Source: Curtobacterium citreum
Lineage (GTDB): Bacteria > Actinomycetota > Actinomycetes > Actinomycetales > Microbacteriaceae
Direction of reading: 5' to 3'
Assembly (NCBI RefSeq): GCF_006715175.1
Contig: NZ_VFMQ01000001.1
Span: 1,860,001-1,924,000 of the forward strand
Length of the DNA stretch: 64,000 nucleotides
This document shows, piece by piece, positions 17,303-26,010 of this stretch. A model generated the notes under the pieces. That model saw only the letters and a list, made by a program, of their open reading frames with translations, ran no database searches and was not told where the DNA came from. Made by a program: the position numbers and the translations under genes. Position 1 is the first letter of the stretch; every line of letters begins with the position of its first letter.

Positions 17303-18667
17303 ATGCAACCGCTCGTCCTCCTCGCGTCGCAGACATCGACCCAGGTCGTGCTCGACAACCTCGCAGCCTTCGGGCACGAAGCCCTGAAGTACTTCCCGAT
17401 CGGCATCGCCGGCATCATCGTCTGGTCGCTCTGGCTGTACCGCGTGGTGCTCTCCGCCCGCGCGAAGCCGGTCGAGAACGGGTTCCGCACGTCCACCTCG
17501 GTCGTCGTGCCGTCCTTCCACGAGGACCCCGACATCCTGCTGCGGTGCCTGGAGAGCTGGCGGGAGCAGCACCCGGACGAGATCATCATCGTGCTCGACG
17601 TCGCGGACACCGACGCCTACCGGCGGATCGTCGCGATCGGTGACCCGACCGTGAAGCCCGTCCTGTTCCACCACGTCGGCAAGCGCAGCGCGCTCGGTGA
17701 GGGGATCCGGCGGGCGAGGTACGACGTGCTCGTGCTCGTCGACTCCGACACCTCGTGGGAGCCGGGGCTGCTCGAGTCCGTGCAGATGCCGTTCGTCGAC
17801 GAGCGGGTCGGCGGGGTCGGGACGCAGCAGAACGTCTACCAGCGCAACTCGAGCATCTGGCGGATCATCGCCGACTGGCTCGTCAACCTGCGCTACTTCA
17901 ACTACGTCCCGGCGATGGGTGCCGCTGGAGCCGTCCCGATCCTGTCCGGCCGGACCGCGGCGTACCGCCGGTCTGCCGTGATGCCGGTGCTCGACAACCT
18001 CGAGAACGAGTTCTTCCTCGGCCGCCGCTGCATCGCGGGCGACGACGGACGGCTGACCTGGCTGGTCATCGCGTCCGGCTTCAAGACCGTGCACCAGTCG
18101 TCGGCCAAGGCGCTGTCCATGTTCCCGGCGAGCGGCAAGGCGTTCTTCAAGCAGCGCATCCGCTGGAGCCGCAACTCCTACCGCACCTACCTCACCGCCA
18201 TCGCGAAGGGCTGGGTCTGGCGGGTGCCCTTCGTCACGAAGATCACCGTGCTGCAGATCATCCTGACTCCCGTCACCATGGGCATCACGATGTGGTACCT
18301 GCTCTTCAGCCGCCTCGAGCTGAGCGCGGTGGGTGTCCTCTTCACCCTCGGCTGGCTGCTCTTCGGCCGTGCCGTCCGCGGGGCCTCGAACCTCAAGCGG
18401 CACCCCCTCGACCTCCTCGTGCTCCCGTTGCTCGCCCTCGTGGTGATCGCGGTGGCCCTCCCCATCAAGGTGTACGCGTTCGTGACGATGAACAAGCAGG
18501 GCTGGCTCACCCGCCACGCCGACCAGATCGGCGGCGACGGGCAGCAGGCCCGCACGCTCCAGCCGGAGCCCGTCGCCGAGACCCGGCGGCCGACGCCCGG
18601 TGTCGTCGTCCAGCCCGGTGCGGTCGCGGCCTCCGCTTCCTCCGACGACCAGGCGGTGGCAGCATGA
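17303..18667 (+). CDS. Processive family 2 glycosyltransferase (HasA/NodC/Alg8-like synthase)
   Basis: A 454-residue membrane glycosyltransferase. An N-terminal helix (about residues 27-50) precedes the GT-A domain, with STSVVVPSFHEDPDILLRCL, the DxD motif in VDSDTSW near 147, the catalytic GDDGRLTW near 246 and the processivity motif QRIRW near 285. Three or four C-terminal helices follow. This set is diagnostic for processive polysaccharide synthases that polymerise and export a chain. GAAGGA precedes the ATG. Its stop overlaps the next ATG (ATGA). It is co-transcribed with two beta-helix proteins and UDP-glucose dehydrogenase, pointing to a uronic-acid-containing polymer. Confidence 0.88.
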   Translation: MQPLVLLASQTSTQVVLDNLAAFGHEALKYFPIGIAGIIVWSLWLYRVVLSARAKPVENGFRTSTSVVVPSFHEDPDILLRCLESWREQHPDEIIIVLDVADTDAYRRIVAIGDPTVKPVLFHHVGKRSALGEGIRRARYDVLVLVDSDTSWEPGLLESVQMPFVDERVGGVGTQQNVYQRNSSIWRIIADWLVNLRYFNYVPAMGAAGAVPILSGRTAAYRRSAVMPVLDNLENEFFLGRRCIAGDDGRLTWLVIASGFKTVHQSSAKALSMFPASGKAFFKQRIRWSRNSYRTYLTAIAKGWVWRVPFVTKITVLQIILTPVTMGITMWYLLFSRLELSAVGVLFTLGWLLFGRAVRGASNLKRHPLDLLVLPLLALVVIAVALPIKVYAFVTMNKQGWLTRHADQIGGDGQQARTLQPEPVAETRRPTPGVVVQPGAVAASASSDDQAVAA

Positions 18668-20622
18668 GCGGGGTGCGCTCCACCATCCTGCGCGGCACGA
18701 CCGCGCTGGCGATCGGCGCGGGACTCGTCCTGGCCGGCGTGGCCGCCGCGCCCGCCGCCACGGCGGCGACCGGCGGGTCCGGCTCGGCGACCGGCGGGTC
18801 CGGCTCGGCGGCCACGGCCGCCGGGTCCGCGGCGGTCGGGCGTCCGTACAAGGGCGACCCGGACAAGGAGGCGCGGCTCGTCTCCGCCGAGGACGACCGG
18901 ATCTACAACGTGCGGGCACTTGCATCGGCGGCCCGCTGGAGCGGGCTCGCGGTCTCGCAGCCGTACCGGCTCGCGACCGGGTCGTCGTACACGCTCGTGC
19001 TCGTGGCGCGTGGCGCCCCGTACACGATCGACGACCTCACGCAGCTCGCGCCGTCCACCTTCGTGAAGCAGCCGGACGGCTCGTGGCTCCTCAGCGAGAA
19101 CATCGTCGTCGAGAACGGCGCGACCCTCCGGCTCGCGAGCCCGGACGGCCTCCGCATCCACATGAAGAGCAACCACGACGGCTTCGTCTCGATCGTGACG
19201 CAGGCCGGTGGCCTGCAGGTCGTCGGGTCGGCGAAGTCCCCCGTCGCGATCGACGCGTGGGACCCGCAGGCCGGTGCCGTCGACACGCAGACGTCCGACG
19301 GACGGGCGTACGTCCGGGTCCAGGGCGGCACCGCGACGCTGAAGTACGCGTCGTTCTCGCACCTCGGGTTCTGGAGCGGCACCACCGGCGGCGTCTCGCT
19401 GACCGGCACCGACCTCACCACGCTCGACCAGGCGTCCGGCGACCAGCAGGGCAAGACGAAGCGGACGACGCAGGACGTCTTCGGGAACGCGATCCTGCCG
19501 ACCGGGGCGCTGCCGAGCACCGGCGGGAGCTCGGCCAGTGCCGGCGCCTACAGCTACGTCTCGGCGCTCGTGCAGCACGTCACGTTCGACGGCAACGCCT
19601 ACGGGCTGTTCCTGACGAGCGCGGACGGCGTCACGATGTCGAACGCCACCGTCGAGCACTCCCTGATCGACGGCCTGGTGCTGCACCGGTACGTGACGAA
19701 CTCGACCTTCACGTCGGTGCAGTCCACCGACAACGCCATGGACGGCGTGAAGATGACCCGCGCGTCCACGGGCATCGTGTTCAGCCAGGTCAAGGCCACG
19801 GACAACGGGCGGAACGGCATCACCCTGAACGGCAGCGGTCTCGCCGACGGCCCGAACTCGGCCGGCATGCCGACCACCACGTACGGCAACAACGCCCTCA
19901 CGGACAGCACGAGCGCCGACAACGGCCGCTACGGCGTCGAGGTGATCGGCGGCAAGAACGTCCGGATCAGCGGATCGACCGCCACCGGCAACCAGATGGG
20001 CATCGTCGTCCGGCACGACGCCGACGACGTGGTCATCCGGAACAACGTGGTGAAGGACTCGGCGCAGAACGGCATCGCCGTGGTCGACGGTCCGAGCGCG
20101 ACCGAGGTCTCCGAGAACTCGATCAGCGGCGCCGACATCGGGGTGTACCTGCGCGGTGCCACCACGTCGTCCGTGACGAACAACACCGTCACCGACGCGC
20201 GGATGCACGGCGTCACGACGGTCGGCGCCGCCGACGGCACGCAGATCGAGAACAACACCGTCCGCGGATCCGGGCCGAGCGCCATCGACCTGGCCCGCTC
20301 CGACGGTGCCGCCCAGCAGGGCAACACGACGGTGGAGTGGCACTCGACCAAGCCCTTCCTGGTGACCCTGCGCGCGATCTTCCAGCCGCTCACCGTGCTC
20401 TGGACGGTGCTCCTGCTCGTCGTGCTCATCGCGGCGATCGGCGGGATCCGTCGCCGCCGCCGGGCCGGTCGCCGCGAGCACCCGTACGCCAAGCTCGCGC
20501 CGTTGTCGAGCTTCACCCGCGGCGCGGTCGACCCGGTCTCGCTCGGTCTGCCCCCGGCGCCGACGGCCCGGGGCTCGCACGCCGCCGACCCGGGCGGCGC
20601 GGCGCCGCAGACGGCGAGCTGA
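18664..20622 (+). CDS. Exported, membrane-anchored right-handed beta-helix protein
   Basis: A 652-residue protein with a signal peptide (residues 1-35), a short duplicated Ala-Thr-Gly-Ser linker, and a long parallel beta-helix of repeated NN-x-(V/I) turns (for example GNQMGIVVRHDADDVVIRNN). A single C-terminal helix near residues 572-595 is followed by a basic cytoplasmic tail. Such folds occur in pectate lyases, NosD and the alginate C5-epimerase AlgG. Its start overlaps the stop of the glycosyltransferase, so it likely modifies or guides the nascent polysaccharide at the outer face. Epimerase, lyase or structural roles cannot be told apart by eye. Confidence 0.8.
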   Translation: MSGVRSTILRGTTALAIGAGLVLAGVAAAPAATAATGGSGSATGGSGSAATAAGSAAVGRPYKGDPDKEARLVSAEDDRIYNVRALASAARWSGLAVSQPYRLATGSSYTLVLVARGAPYTIDDLTQLAPSTFVKQPDGSWLLSENIVVENGATLRLASPDGLRIHMKSNHDGFVSIVTQAGGLQVVGSAKSPVAIDAWDPQAGAVDTQTSDGRAYVRVQGGTATLKYASFSHLGFWSGTTGGVSLTGTDLTTLDQASGDQQGKTKRTTQDVFGNAILPTGALPSTGGSSASAGAYSYVSALVQHVTFDGNAYGLFLTSADGVTMSNATVEHSLIDGLVLHRYVTNSTFTSVQSTDNAMDGVKMTRASTGIVFSQVKATDNGRNGITLNGSGLADGPNSAGMPTTTYGNNALTDSTSADNGRYGVEVIGGKNVRISGSTATGNQMGIVVRHDADDVVIRNNVVKDSAQNGIAVVDGPSATEVSENSISGADIGVYLRGATTSSVTNNTVTDARMHGVTTVGAADGTQIENNTVRGSGPSAIDLARSDGAAQQGNTTVEWHSTKPFLVTLRAIFQPLTVLWTVLLLVVLIAAIGGIRRRRRAGRREHPYAKLAPLSSFTRGAVDPVSLGLPPAPTARGSHAADPGGAAPQTAS

Positions 20623-20625
20623 CCG

Positions 20626-21756
20626 ATGACGACACCCCTGCGGAGGTTCCGGTCCCACCTGGTCGTGGGTGCCGTCGGTCTGGTCGTCGGCGCGGTCGTG
20701 GTCGGCGGGGTCTGGGTCGCGGCGAGCACGCCCGACGCGCCGCGTGCCGCCACCACGACCCGCCCGTCGGAGCGGAGCACCGCTCCGACGCCGGCACCCT
20801 CCCGGTCGGCACCGTCGACTGCCCCGACCACGGCGCCGGACGCCGAGCGGGCGGACCTGTCCTGCTCGGCCGACGCGACGACGACGGTCTCGACCACGAA
20901 GGCGCTCGAGGCGGCGCTGTCGAAGGCGACCGCCGGCCAGGTCATCGCGATGGCACCGGGCACGTACACCGGCAACTTCACCGGCAGCGCCGCGGGGACC
21001 GCCGCGCAGCCGATCACCCTGTGCGGCCCGACCGACGCCGTGCTCGACGGTGGCAGCACCGACAAGGGCTACGTCCTGCACCTCGACGGGGCGTCGTACT
21101 GGCGGCTCGCCGGCTTCACGGTGCAGAACGGGCAGAAGGGCGTCATGTTCGACGACGTCCAGCACACCACCGTCGACGGGATCACCGTGACCGACATCGG
21201 CGACGAGGGCATCCACCTGCGCGCCGGCAGCAGTGACAACACGGTGAGCGGCAGCTCGGTCACGAAGACCGGACTCCGGAAGCCGCAGTTCGGCGAGGGC
21301 ATCTACGTCGGGTCCTCGAAGAGCAACTGGTGCAAGGTCTCGGACTGCCAGGAGGACCGGAGCGACCGCAACGTCGTCACCGGGAACACGATCTCCGACA
21401 CCGCCGCCGAGAACGTCGACATCAAGGAGGGCACCACCGGCGGGACGCTGTCGGACAACTCCTTCGACGGCGTCGGCATGCAGGGCGAGAACCACGCCGA
21501 CTCGTGGGTCGACGTCAAGGGCAACGGTTGGACGGTGACGGGCAACCGTGGCGTCGACTCGCCCCTCGACGGGTTCCAGACGCACGAGCTGCTGGCCGGC
21601 TGGGGGACCGACAACACCTTCACCGACAACACCGTCGACCTCGGCAACAGCTCCGGGGTGGCGTTCGCCTTCCGGCCCGTCGAGGGCAACACCGTCTCCT
21701 GCGACAACACCGTCGTGGGGTCGAACGAGCTGAGCACCACGCGCTGCACGGGCTGA
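20626..21756 (+). CDS. Exported beta-helix protein (PL6/epimerase-like)
   Basis: A 376-residue protein with an N-terminal signal anchor (about residues 12-33), a Pro/Thr/Ser-rich stalk to about 75, and a right-handed beta-helix. The first rungs (GQVIAMAPGTYTGNF, then AQPITLCGPTDAVLDGG) resemble the entry of PL6-type lyases and related epimerases. Later rungs carry NTVSG-type turns and four Cys that could pair. It starts 3 bp after the preceding gene. A polysaccharide-modifying role is inferred from fold and operon; no lyase catalytic Lys/Arg pair was verified. Confidence 0.75.
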   Translation: MTTPLRRFRSHLVVGAVGLVVGAVVVGGVWVAASTPDAPRAATTTRPSERSTAPTPAPSRSAPSTAPTTAPDAERADLSCSADATTTVSTTKALEAALSKATAGQVIAMAPGTYTGNFTGSAAGTAAQPITLCGPTDAVLDGGSTDKGYVLHLDGASYWRLAGFTVQNGQKGVMFDDVQHTTVDGITVTDIGDEGIHLRAGSSDNTVSGSSVTKTGLRKPQFGEGIYVGSSKSNWCKVSDCQEDRSDRNVVTGNTISDTAAENVDIKEGTTGGTLSDNSFDGVGMQGENHADSWVDVKGNGWTVTGNRGVDSPLDGFQTHELLAGWGTDNTFTDNTVDLGNSSGVAFAFRPVEGNTVSCDNTVVGSNELSTTRCTG

Positions 21757-21890
21757 CCCGCCCACCCAGCGCCCTGCGCCCCGGCACGCACCGTGCCCCG
21801 TCGCGCCCTCCGTCGCGCCTCCGGGCGGTCCCCAGCGGCCGTCCGCCCCACCGAACCGTCCCCGCTCCCGCCCCCGAAAGCGAGTCCACC

Positions 21891-23321
21891 ATGTCCGTCC
21901 CCGTGACCCCGTTCCCGACGCGGGACCTCCCGCCCGTCGCCCAGCAGCCGCGCCTCACCGTCATCGGCACCGGCTACCTCGGCGCCACCCACGCCGTCTC
22001 GATGGCCGTCCTCGGCTACGAGGTGCTCGGCGTCGACGTCGACCCGGCGAAGGTCGACGCACTCGTCGCCGGCCGGGTCCCGTTCCACGAGCCGGGTCTG
22101 CCCGAGAAGCTCGCCGAGGCGCTCGCGTCCGGGCGGCTCCGGTTCTCCTCCTCGATGCAGGAGGCCGCCGAGTTCGGCGACGTGCACTTCGTCTGCGTCG
22201 GCACCCCGCAGCAGCGCGGCTCGAACGCCGCGGACCTGACCTACGTCGACGGCGCGTTCCGCGAGCTCGCGAGCCACATCACCCGCCGGGCACTCGTCGT
22301 CGGCAAGTCGACCGTGCCCGTCGGCACCGCCGCCCGGCTCGCCGCCCTCGTCCGCGAGGTCGCCCCCGCCGGCGCCGACGTCGAGGTCGCGTGGAACCCC
22401 GAGTTCCTCCGCGAGGGCTACGCCGTCCAGGACACGCTGCACCCGGACCGCCTGGTGTTCGGCGTGGAGTCGCCGTGGGCCGAGGCGCAGCTCCGCGCCG
22501 CCTTCCGCCCGGTGCTCGACGAGGGCACGCCACTCGTCGTCGCGGACCTGCCGACGTCCGAGCTCGTCAAGGTCGCGGCGAACTCGTTCCTCGCCACGAA
22601 GATCTCGTTCATCAACGCGATGGCCGAGATCTGCGAGGCGACCGGCGCCGACGTCAGCCTGCTCGCGAGCGCGCTGTCGCACGACACCCGGATCGGCGGC
22701 CGGTTCCTCAAGCCGGGCCTCGGGTTCGGCGGCGGCTGCCTGCCGAAGGACATCCGGGCGTTCTCGGCCCGCGCGGACGAGCTCGGCGTCGGCCAGGCCG
22801 TGCGCTTCCTCGACGAGGTCGACGCGATCAACCTCCGTCGCCGGCAGCGCACCGTCGACCTCGTGGCGGAGCTCGTCGACGGTGACCTGGCCGGAAAGAA
22901 GGTCGCGGCGCTCGGCGCGGCGTTCAAGCCGAACTCGGACGACATCCGGGACGCCCCGGCGCTCGACGTCGCCCGGATGCTCCGCGACGCCGGGGCGATC
23001 GTCACGGTGTACGACCCCGAGGCGATGGCGAACGCCGCCCGGGTCCGCCCCGAGCTCCGGTACGCGCCGTCGCTGACCGCCGCCGTTGTCGACGCGGACG
23101 TCGTCGTGCTGCTCACGGAGTGGCAGCAGTTCCGCGACGCCGACCCCGAGGACCTCGGCGCCCTCGTGCACACCCGGCGGATCGTCGACGGCCGGCACGC
23201 GCTCGACGCCGACCGGTACCGTGCCGCGGGCTGGGAGTACCGGGCGCTCGGCCGACCGGTCGCGCCGCGCACGGTCGAGATCTCCGTCGACGAGCAGGAC
23301 GAGCTCCAGCGCTCCGCCTGA
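21891..23321 (+). CDS. UDP-glucose 6-dehydrogenase family protein
   Basis: A 476-residue nucleotide-sugar dehydrogenase, oxidising UDP-glucose to UDP-glucuronate (or a close relative) with two NAD. VIGTGYLGATHAV near residue 24 is the NAD site, VAANSFLATKISFINAMAE is the central helix, and GFGGGCLPKD near residue 283 contains the catalytic Cys. FKPNSDDIRDAPALDVA marks the C-terminal domain. An extra 20-residue tail (PRTVEISVDEQDEL) is unusual. It closes the exopolysaccharide operon after a 134-bp gap and probably supplies the uronic acid donor for the GT2 synthase. Confidence 0.88.
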   Translation: MSVPVTPFPTRDLPPVAQQPRLTVIGTGYLGATHAVSMAVLGYEVLGVDVDPAKVDALVAGRVPFHEPGLPEKLAEALASGRLRFSSSMQEAAEFGDVHFVCVGTPQQRGSNAADLTYVDGAFRELASHITRRALVVGKSTVPVGTAARLAALVREVAPAGADVEVAWNPEFLREGYAVQDTLHPDRLVFGVESPWAEAQLRAAFRPVLDEGTPLVVADLPTSELVKVAANSFLATKISFINAMAEICEATGADVSLLASALSHDTRIGGRFLKPGLGFGGGCLPKDIRAFSARADELGVGQAVRFLDEVDAINLRRRQRTVDLVAELVDGDLAGKKVAALGAAFKPNSDDIRDAPALDVARMLRDAGAIVTVYDPEAMANAARVRPELRYAPSLTAAVVDADVVVLLTEWQQFRDADPEDLGALVHTRRIVDGRHALDADRYRAAGWEYRALGRPVAPRTVEISVDEQDELQRSA

Positions 23322-23394
23322 CGGTTGCCCGCCGGGGACGGCGCCGACCGGTCCGACACCGGATCCGTGCGGCGCCCGCCCGGCGGCGAGAGGA

Positions 23395-23421
23395 CTCCCC
23401 GGTGGGGGTACCACCGGGGAG
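23395..23421 (+). terminator. Terminator of the exopolysaccharide operon
   Basis: CTCCCCGGTGG / CCACCGGGGAG, perfect 11-bp arms around a GGGTA loop, 74 bp after the dehydrogenase stop. The whole gap 23322-23648 is made of three successive hairpins and holds no gene I can support. Confidence 0.65.
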
Positions 23422-23451
23422 CGGGCACCCGTCCGCGCGACGGGGGCGTCC

Positions 23452-23491
23452 ACGGGGACGACGGCATCGGGTTCGCCGTTCGTCCCCGTGC
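23452..23491. repeat. Inverted repeat, second hairpin in the 23.4 kb gap
   Basis: CACGGGGACGACGGC pairs with GCCGTTCGTCCCCGTG, with one bulged base, around a short centre. It lies between the operon terminator and the larger hairpin at 23511. No family relation seen elsewhere in the window. Confidence 0.5.
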
Positions 23492-23510
23492 GGCCCGCCC
23501 GCGCGGGACC

Positions 23511-23577
23511 GTCGAACCACGTTCCCGACGTCGAACCAGCCCCCGCGCCCGGTTCGACGTCGCATCCGTGGTTCGAC
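23511..23577. repeat. Long imperfect hairpin with nested GTTCGAC sites
   Basis: Arms of 27 bp: the left arm begins GTCGAACCACG and ends CGACGTCGAACC, the right arm begins GGTTCGACGTCG and ends CGTGGTTCGAC. Only the four central positions of each arm mismatch, and the centre is 13 bases. It gives four GTTCGAC-type sites in alternating orientation. It lies about 70 bp upstream of the next gene and could be a cruciform, terminator or multi-site operator. Confidence 0.6.
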
Positions 23578-23648
23578 GCCCCGCGACGCCTCGCGACGCC
23601 CCCGCGCGTCGCGACCGGGCCAGCGCCCCGGACCCGTCAGCATGGACC

Positions 23649-24101
23649 GTGCCCACACCGCAGCAGATCCGCCGGGGGATCCTCCTCGGCGCGGCGACCA
23701 TCGCCGTCGTCGGGGTCGTCGCAGCGACCGCCCCGTCCTGGTCGACCACCTCCGTCGCGGTCCCGCCGCGCTCCGCGTCCGCCCGCACCGTCGCCGAGAC
23801 GTTCTGGCGAGCGGCCGAGCACCGCGACTGCGCCACCATGCGAGCACTGTCCGACCCGGACGACACGACCTGGTGCGTCTCCTGGTGGGACACGTTCACG
23901 GGCCAGGACCCGCACCTGCTCGGGCACGGCCGGTTCAGCGACCCCACCACCCAGCCCGACGACGGGACGGGGGAGACGTCCGTCCGGTTCACCGTCGACG
24001 TGCGGAACGTGTCCGGGATGCCCGACGGGTGGAACGAGTGGGGACTGTTCCTCCGCCACACCGCGGACGGATGGCGGGTCAGCGAGGAAGGCGTCGTCTG
24101 A
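23649..24101 (+). CDS. Hypothetical membrane-anchored protein
   Basis: About 150 residues from the GTG at 23649. A short basic start (TPQQIRRG) is followed by one helix (ILLGAATIAVVGVVAATA) and an exported domain with RTVAETFWRAAEHRDCATMRA, two Cys, and FLRHTADGWRVSEEG at the end. The layout resembles small NTF2-like exported domains, but I cannot assign a family. Longer in-frame starts add Arg-rich sequence read from the hairpin region and are rejected. It converges on the DUF1345 gene. Confidence 0.6.
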   Translation: MPTPQQIRRGILLGAATIAVVGVVAATAPSWSTTSVAVPPRSASARTVAETFWRAAEHRDCATMRALSDPDDTTWCVSWWDTFTGQDPHLLGHGRFSDPTTQPDDGTGETSVRFTVDVRNVSGMPDGWNEWGLFLRHTADGWRVSEEGVV

Positions 24102-24160
24102 CCGACGGCGACGCCCCCGACTGAGCAACGCCCCTCGACACGCCGCCGCGCCCGTGCCCG

Positions 24161-24844
24161 TCAGCTCCCGAGCCCGGCGACCAGGTTGACGACGCTCGCG
24201 ATCACCACGGTTCCGAAGAAGAACGACAGCAGCGCGTGCCGCAGCGTCGTCACGCGGACCGCGCTCGAGGTGATCGACGTGTCGGACACCTGGTACGTCA
24301 TCCCCACCGTGACCGCGAAGTACGCGAAGTCCGAGTACCGCGGCGGCTCGTCCTGGTTGAACGAGATCCCGCCAGGCGTGCCGCTGTAGTACAGCTCGGC
24401 GTACCGGAGGGTGAAGAGCGTCTGCACGAGCAGCCACGACAGGAAGACGCTCACGACGCCGAGCGCGGCCGCGAGGTCCTGCGCCGTCCCGTGCAGCCCC
24501 CGCGCCGTGCTCAGCACGACGAGCAGTGCGACGACGCTCGCCGCCGAGGCACCGACGAGCAGCAGGTCCGACACCGTCCGCCGCGGGTCCTCGCGGTCGG
24601 CCAGCCGCGCGGTGCGCTCCGCGTCGGCCCGCAGGAGCGGGAAGGCGGTCACCACGTACGACGCGCACGCCGCCGCCCACCCGACCGAGGCGGCCCACCG
24701 CGGCCCGACCGTCAGCCCGGTCACCACCGCCACGACGACCCCGACGACCACCATGAGCACGAGCCGGTTCCGGTAGCGACGGGACCGCCCGACTCGCGGG
24801 ACGGGGGTCGGCTGCGGTGCCGACGGAGCGGCGGGCGTGGTCAT
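24161..24844 (-). CDS. DUF1345 family membrane protein
   Basis: A 227-residue integral membrane protein with about five helices. The C-terminal block PPRYSDFAYFAVTVGMTYQV followed by SDTSITSSAVR is the hallmark of DUF1345, a family of unknown function. A proline-rich N-terminal tail precedes the first helix. It is a single gene on the minus strand, downstream of the SDR gene and a family A palindrome. Confidence 0.85.
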   Translation of the reverse strand: MTTPAAPSAPQPTPVPRVGRSRRYRNRLVLMVVVGVVVAVVTGLTVGPRWAASVGWAAACASYVVTAFPLLRADAERTARLADREDPRRTVSDLLLVGASAASVVALLVVLSTARGLHGTAQDLAAALGVVSVFLSWLLVQTLFTLRYAELYYSGTPGGISFNQDEPPRYSDFAYFAVTVGMTYQVSDTSITSSAVRVTTLRHALLSFFFGTVVIASVVNLVAGLGS

Positions 24845-24944
24845 CCGCCCAGGTTCCCGGTCGCCGCCGTCAGTGCGCCGGGACCGGGCCGCCGCGCCGC
24901 TGAGGGAGCGCGCAGGTGCGCGGCTTCGGAGCGGTCACCGGACC

Positions 24945-24986
24945 GGACGGGAGGCACGTGGCGGCGCCGCCACGTGCCTCCCGTCC
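24945..24986. repeat. Dispersed palindrome family A, loop-less perfect copy
   Basis: A 42-bp perfect palindrome with 21-bp half-sites and no centre. The left half begins GGACGGGAGGCACGTGGCGG. It ends 2 bp from the stop of the minus-strand SDR gene and so serves as its terminator hairpin. It differs from the 15887 copy only in the three bases before GTGGC (CAC here, ATC there), with both arms changed together. Confidence 0.85.
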
Positions 24987-24987
24987 G

Positions 24988-25869
24988 TCACGGGGTGACG
25001 TTCTCGAGGTCCGCCAGCAGGCTCGGGTGGGTGGGCTGCCAACCGAGCGCACGCTGGGTCGCCGCCCCGGAGGCGGGCTGGTCCGTCGCGAAGATCGGAG
25101 CGAACGGGCCGAAGGTGTCGTCCGGGACGGCGGCGACCGGCAGGCCGAGGCGGCGGCCGATGACCTCGGCGAGGTCGCGGACGCGGTCGCCCTCGTCGGC
25201 GACGGCGTGCCAGGTGGAGCCGGCCGGCGCGTCCTCGAGCGCGAGGCGGAACAGCGCGGCGGCGTCGCGGGCGTGCACCGCCGGCCAGCGCTGGTCGCCG
25301 GTGCCGGGGTAGCCGGCGGTGCCCGATGCCCGCGCGGTCTCGGTGAGGATGCCCGCGAAGCCGCCCGCGCCGTCGGCGTGCACGGTGCGGGGGAGTCGCA
25401 CCGCCGACACCCGGACCCCGCGGTCGGCCAGGTCCAGGGCGGCGAGGACCGTTCGGGCCCGCCCAGCGACCGGGCCGTCGAGGGGGAGCGGGTCGGTCTC
25501 GAGCGCGAGCCGGCCCGGGACCCACGGCGTCCCCGAGACGACCACGAGCGGCTTGCCGGTGTCGACGAGTGCCTCGCCGAGGGTGTGGACCGCGGCGGAC
25601 TCCTCCGCGATGGCCTGCTCGAGGCCCTCCGCCGTGCCGAAGTCGTTCGCGAACGCCAGGCTGACGACCCCGTCGGCGGCGTCGGCAGCGGCCCGGAGGA
25701 CGTCGAGGTCGGCGATGCTCCCGCGCACCGTCTCGGCGCCCTGGGCGGCCAGCGCCTCGACGGAGCGGTCGGAGCGGGCGAGGGCGGTGACGGTGTGGCC
25801 CGCCGAGCGGAGTTCGGCGATCACGGCGGTGCCGATCGTGCCGGTGCCGCCGGTGACGAAGACGTGCAT
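24988..25869 (-). CDS. NAD(P)-dependent SDR-family oxidoreductase/epimerase
   Basis: A 293-residue extended SDR. FVTGGTGTIGTAVIAELRSAG at the N-terminus is the Rossmann glycine motif, and VVSLAFANDFG and VSAVRLPRTVHADGAGG follow the NAD-dependent epimerase pattern, without a clear YxxxK. The last third has HARDAAALFRLALE, typical of this group. It is divergent from a TetR regulator with two strong operators between them, so TetR repression responding to a small molecule is likely. The physiological substrate is unknown. Confidence 0.85.
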   Translation of the reverse strand: MHVFVTGGTGTIGTAVIAELRSAGHTVTALARSDRSVEALAAQGAETVRGSIADLDVLRAAADAADGVVSLAFANDFGTAEGLEQAIAEESAAVHTLGEALVDTGKPLVVVSGTPWVPGRLALETDPLPLDGPVAGRARTVLAALDLADRGVRVSAVRLPRTVHADGAGGFAGILTETARASGTAGYPGTGDQRWPAVHARDAAALFRLALEDAPAGSTWHAVADEGDRVRDLAEVIGRRLGLPVAAVPDDTFGPFAPIFATDQPASGAATQRALGWQPTHPSLLADLENVTP

Positions 25870-25929
25870 GGTGTGCTCCTGTCTGGTCCGCCGAGTGACG
25901 GGACCGTGGTGCCATCACGCTAGGACCGT

Positions 25930-25982
25930 GACGGGACAGTTGTCCCGTCGGTGCGCGAATCGGATGGGACAAGAGTCCCGTC
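25930..25982. promoter_or_regulatory. Twin TetR-type operators between SDR and tetR
   Basis: Two dyads of the same site: GACGGGACA-GT-TGTCCCGTC (25930-25949, perfect) and GATGGGACA-AG-AGTCCCGTC (25963-25982, two mismatches). Their centres are 33 bp apart, about three helical turns, so two dimers would bind on the same face. The pair lies 61 bp before the SDR start and 29 bp before tetR, ideal for repressing both. Confidence 0.75.
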
Positions 25983-26010
25983 AGTGGTCGTCGGGCCGTA
26001 GGATCGGCGG

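Noticed and set aside
18187..21765. A long minus-strand frame across the exopolysaccharide operon
   Set aside because: Antisense shadow of the coupled synthase and beta-helix genes; no domain, no ribosome site.
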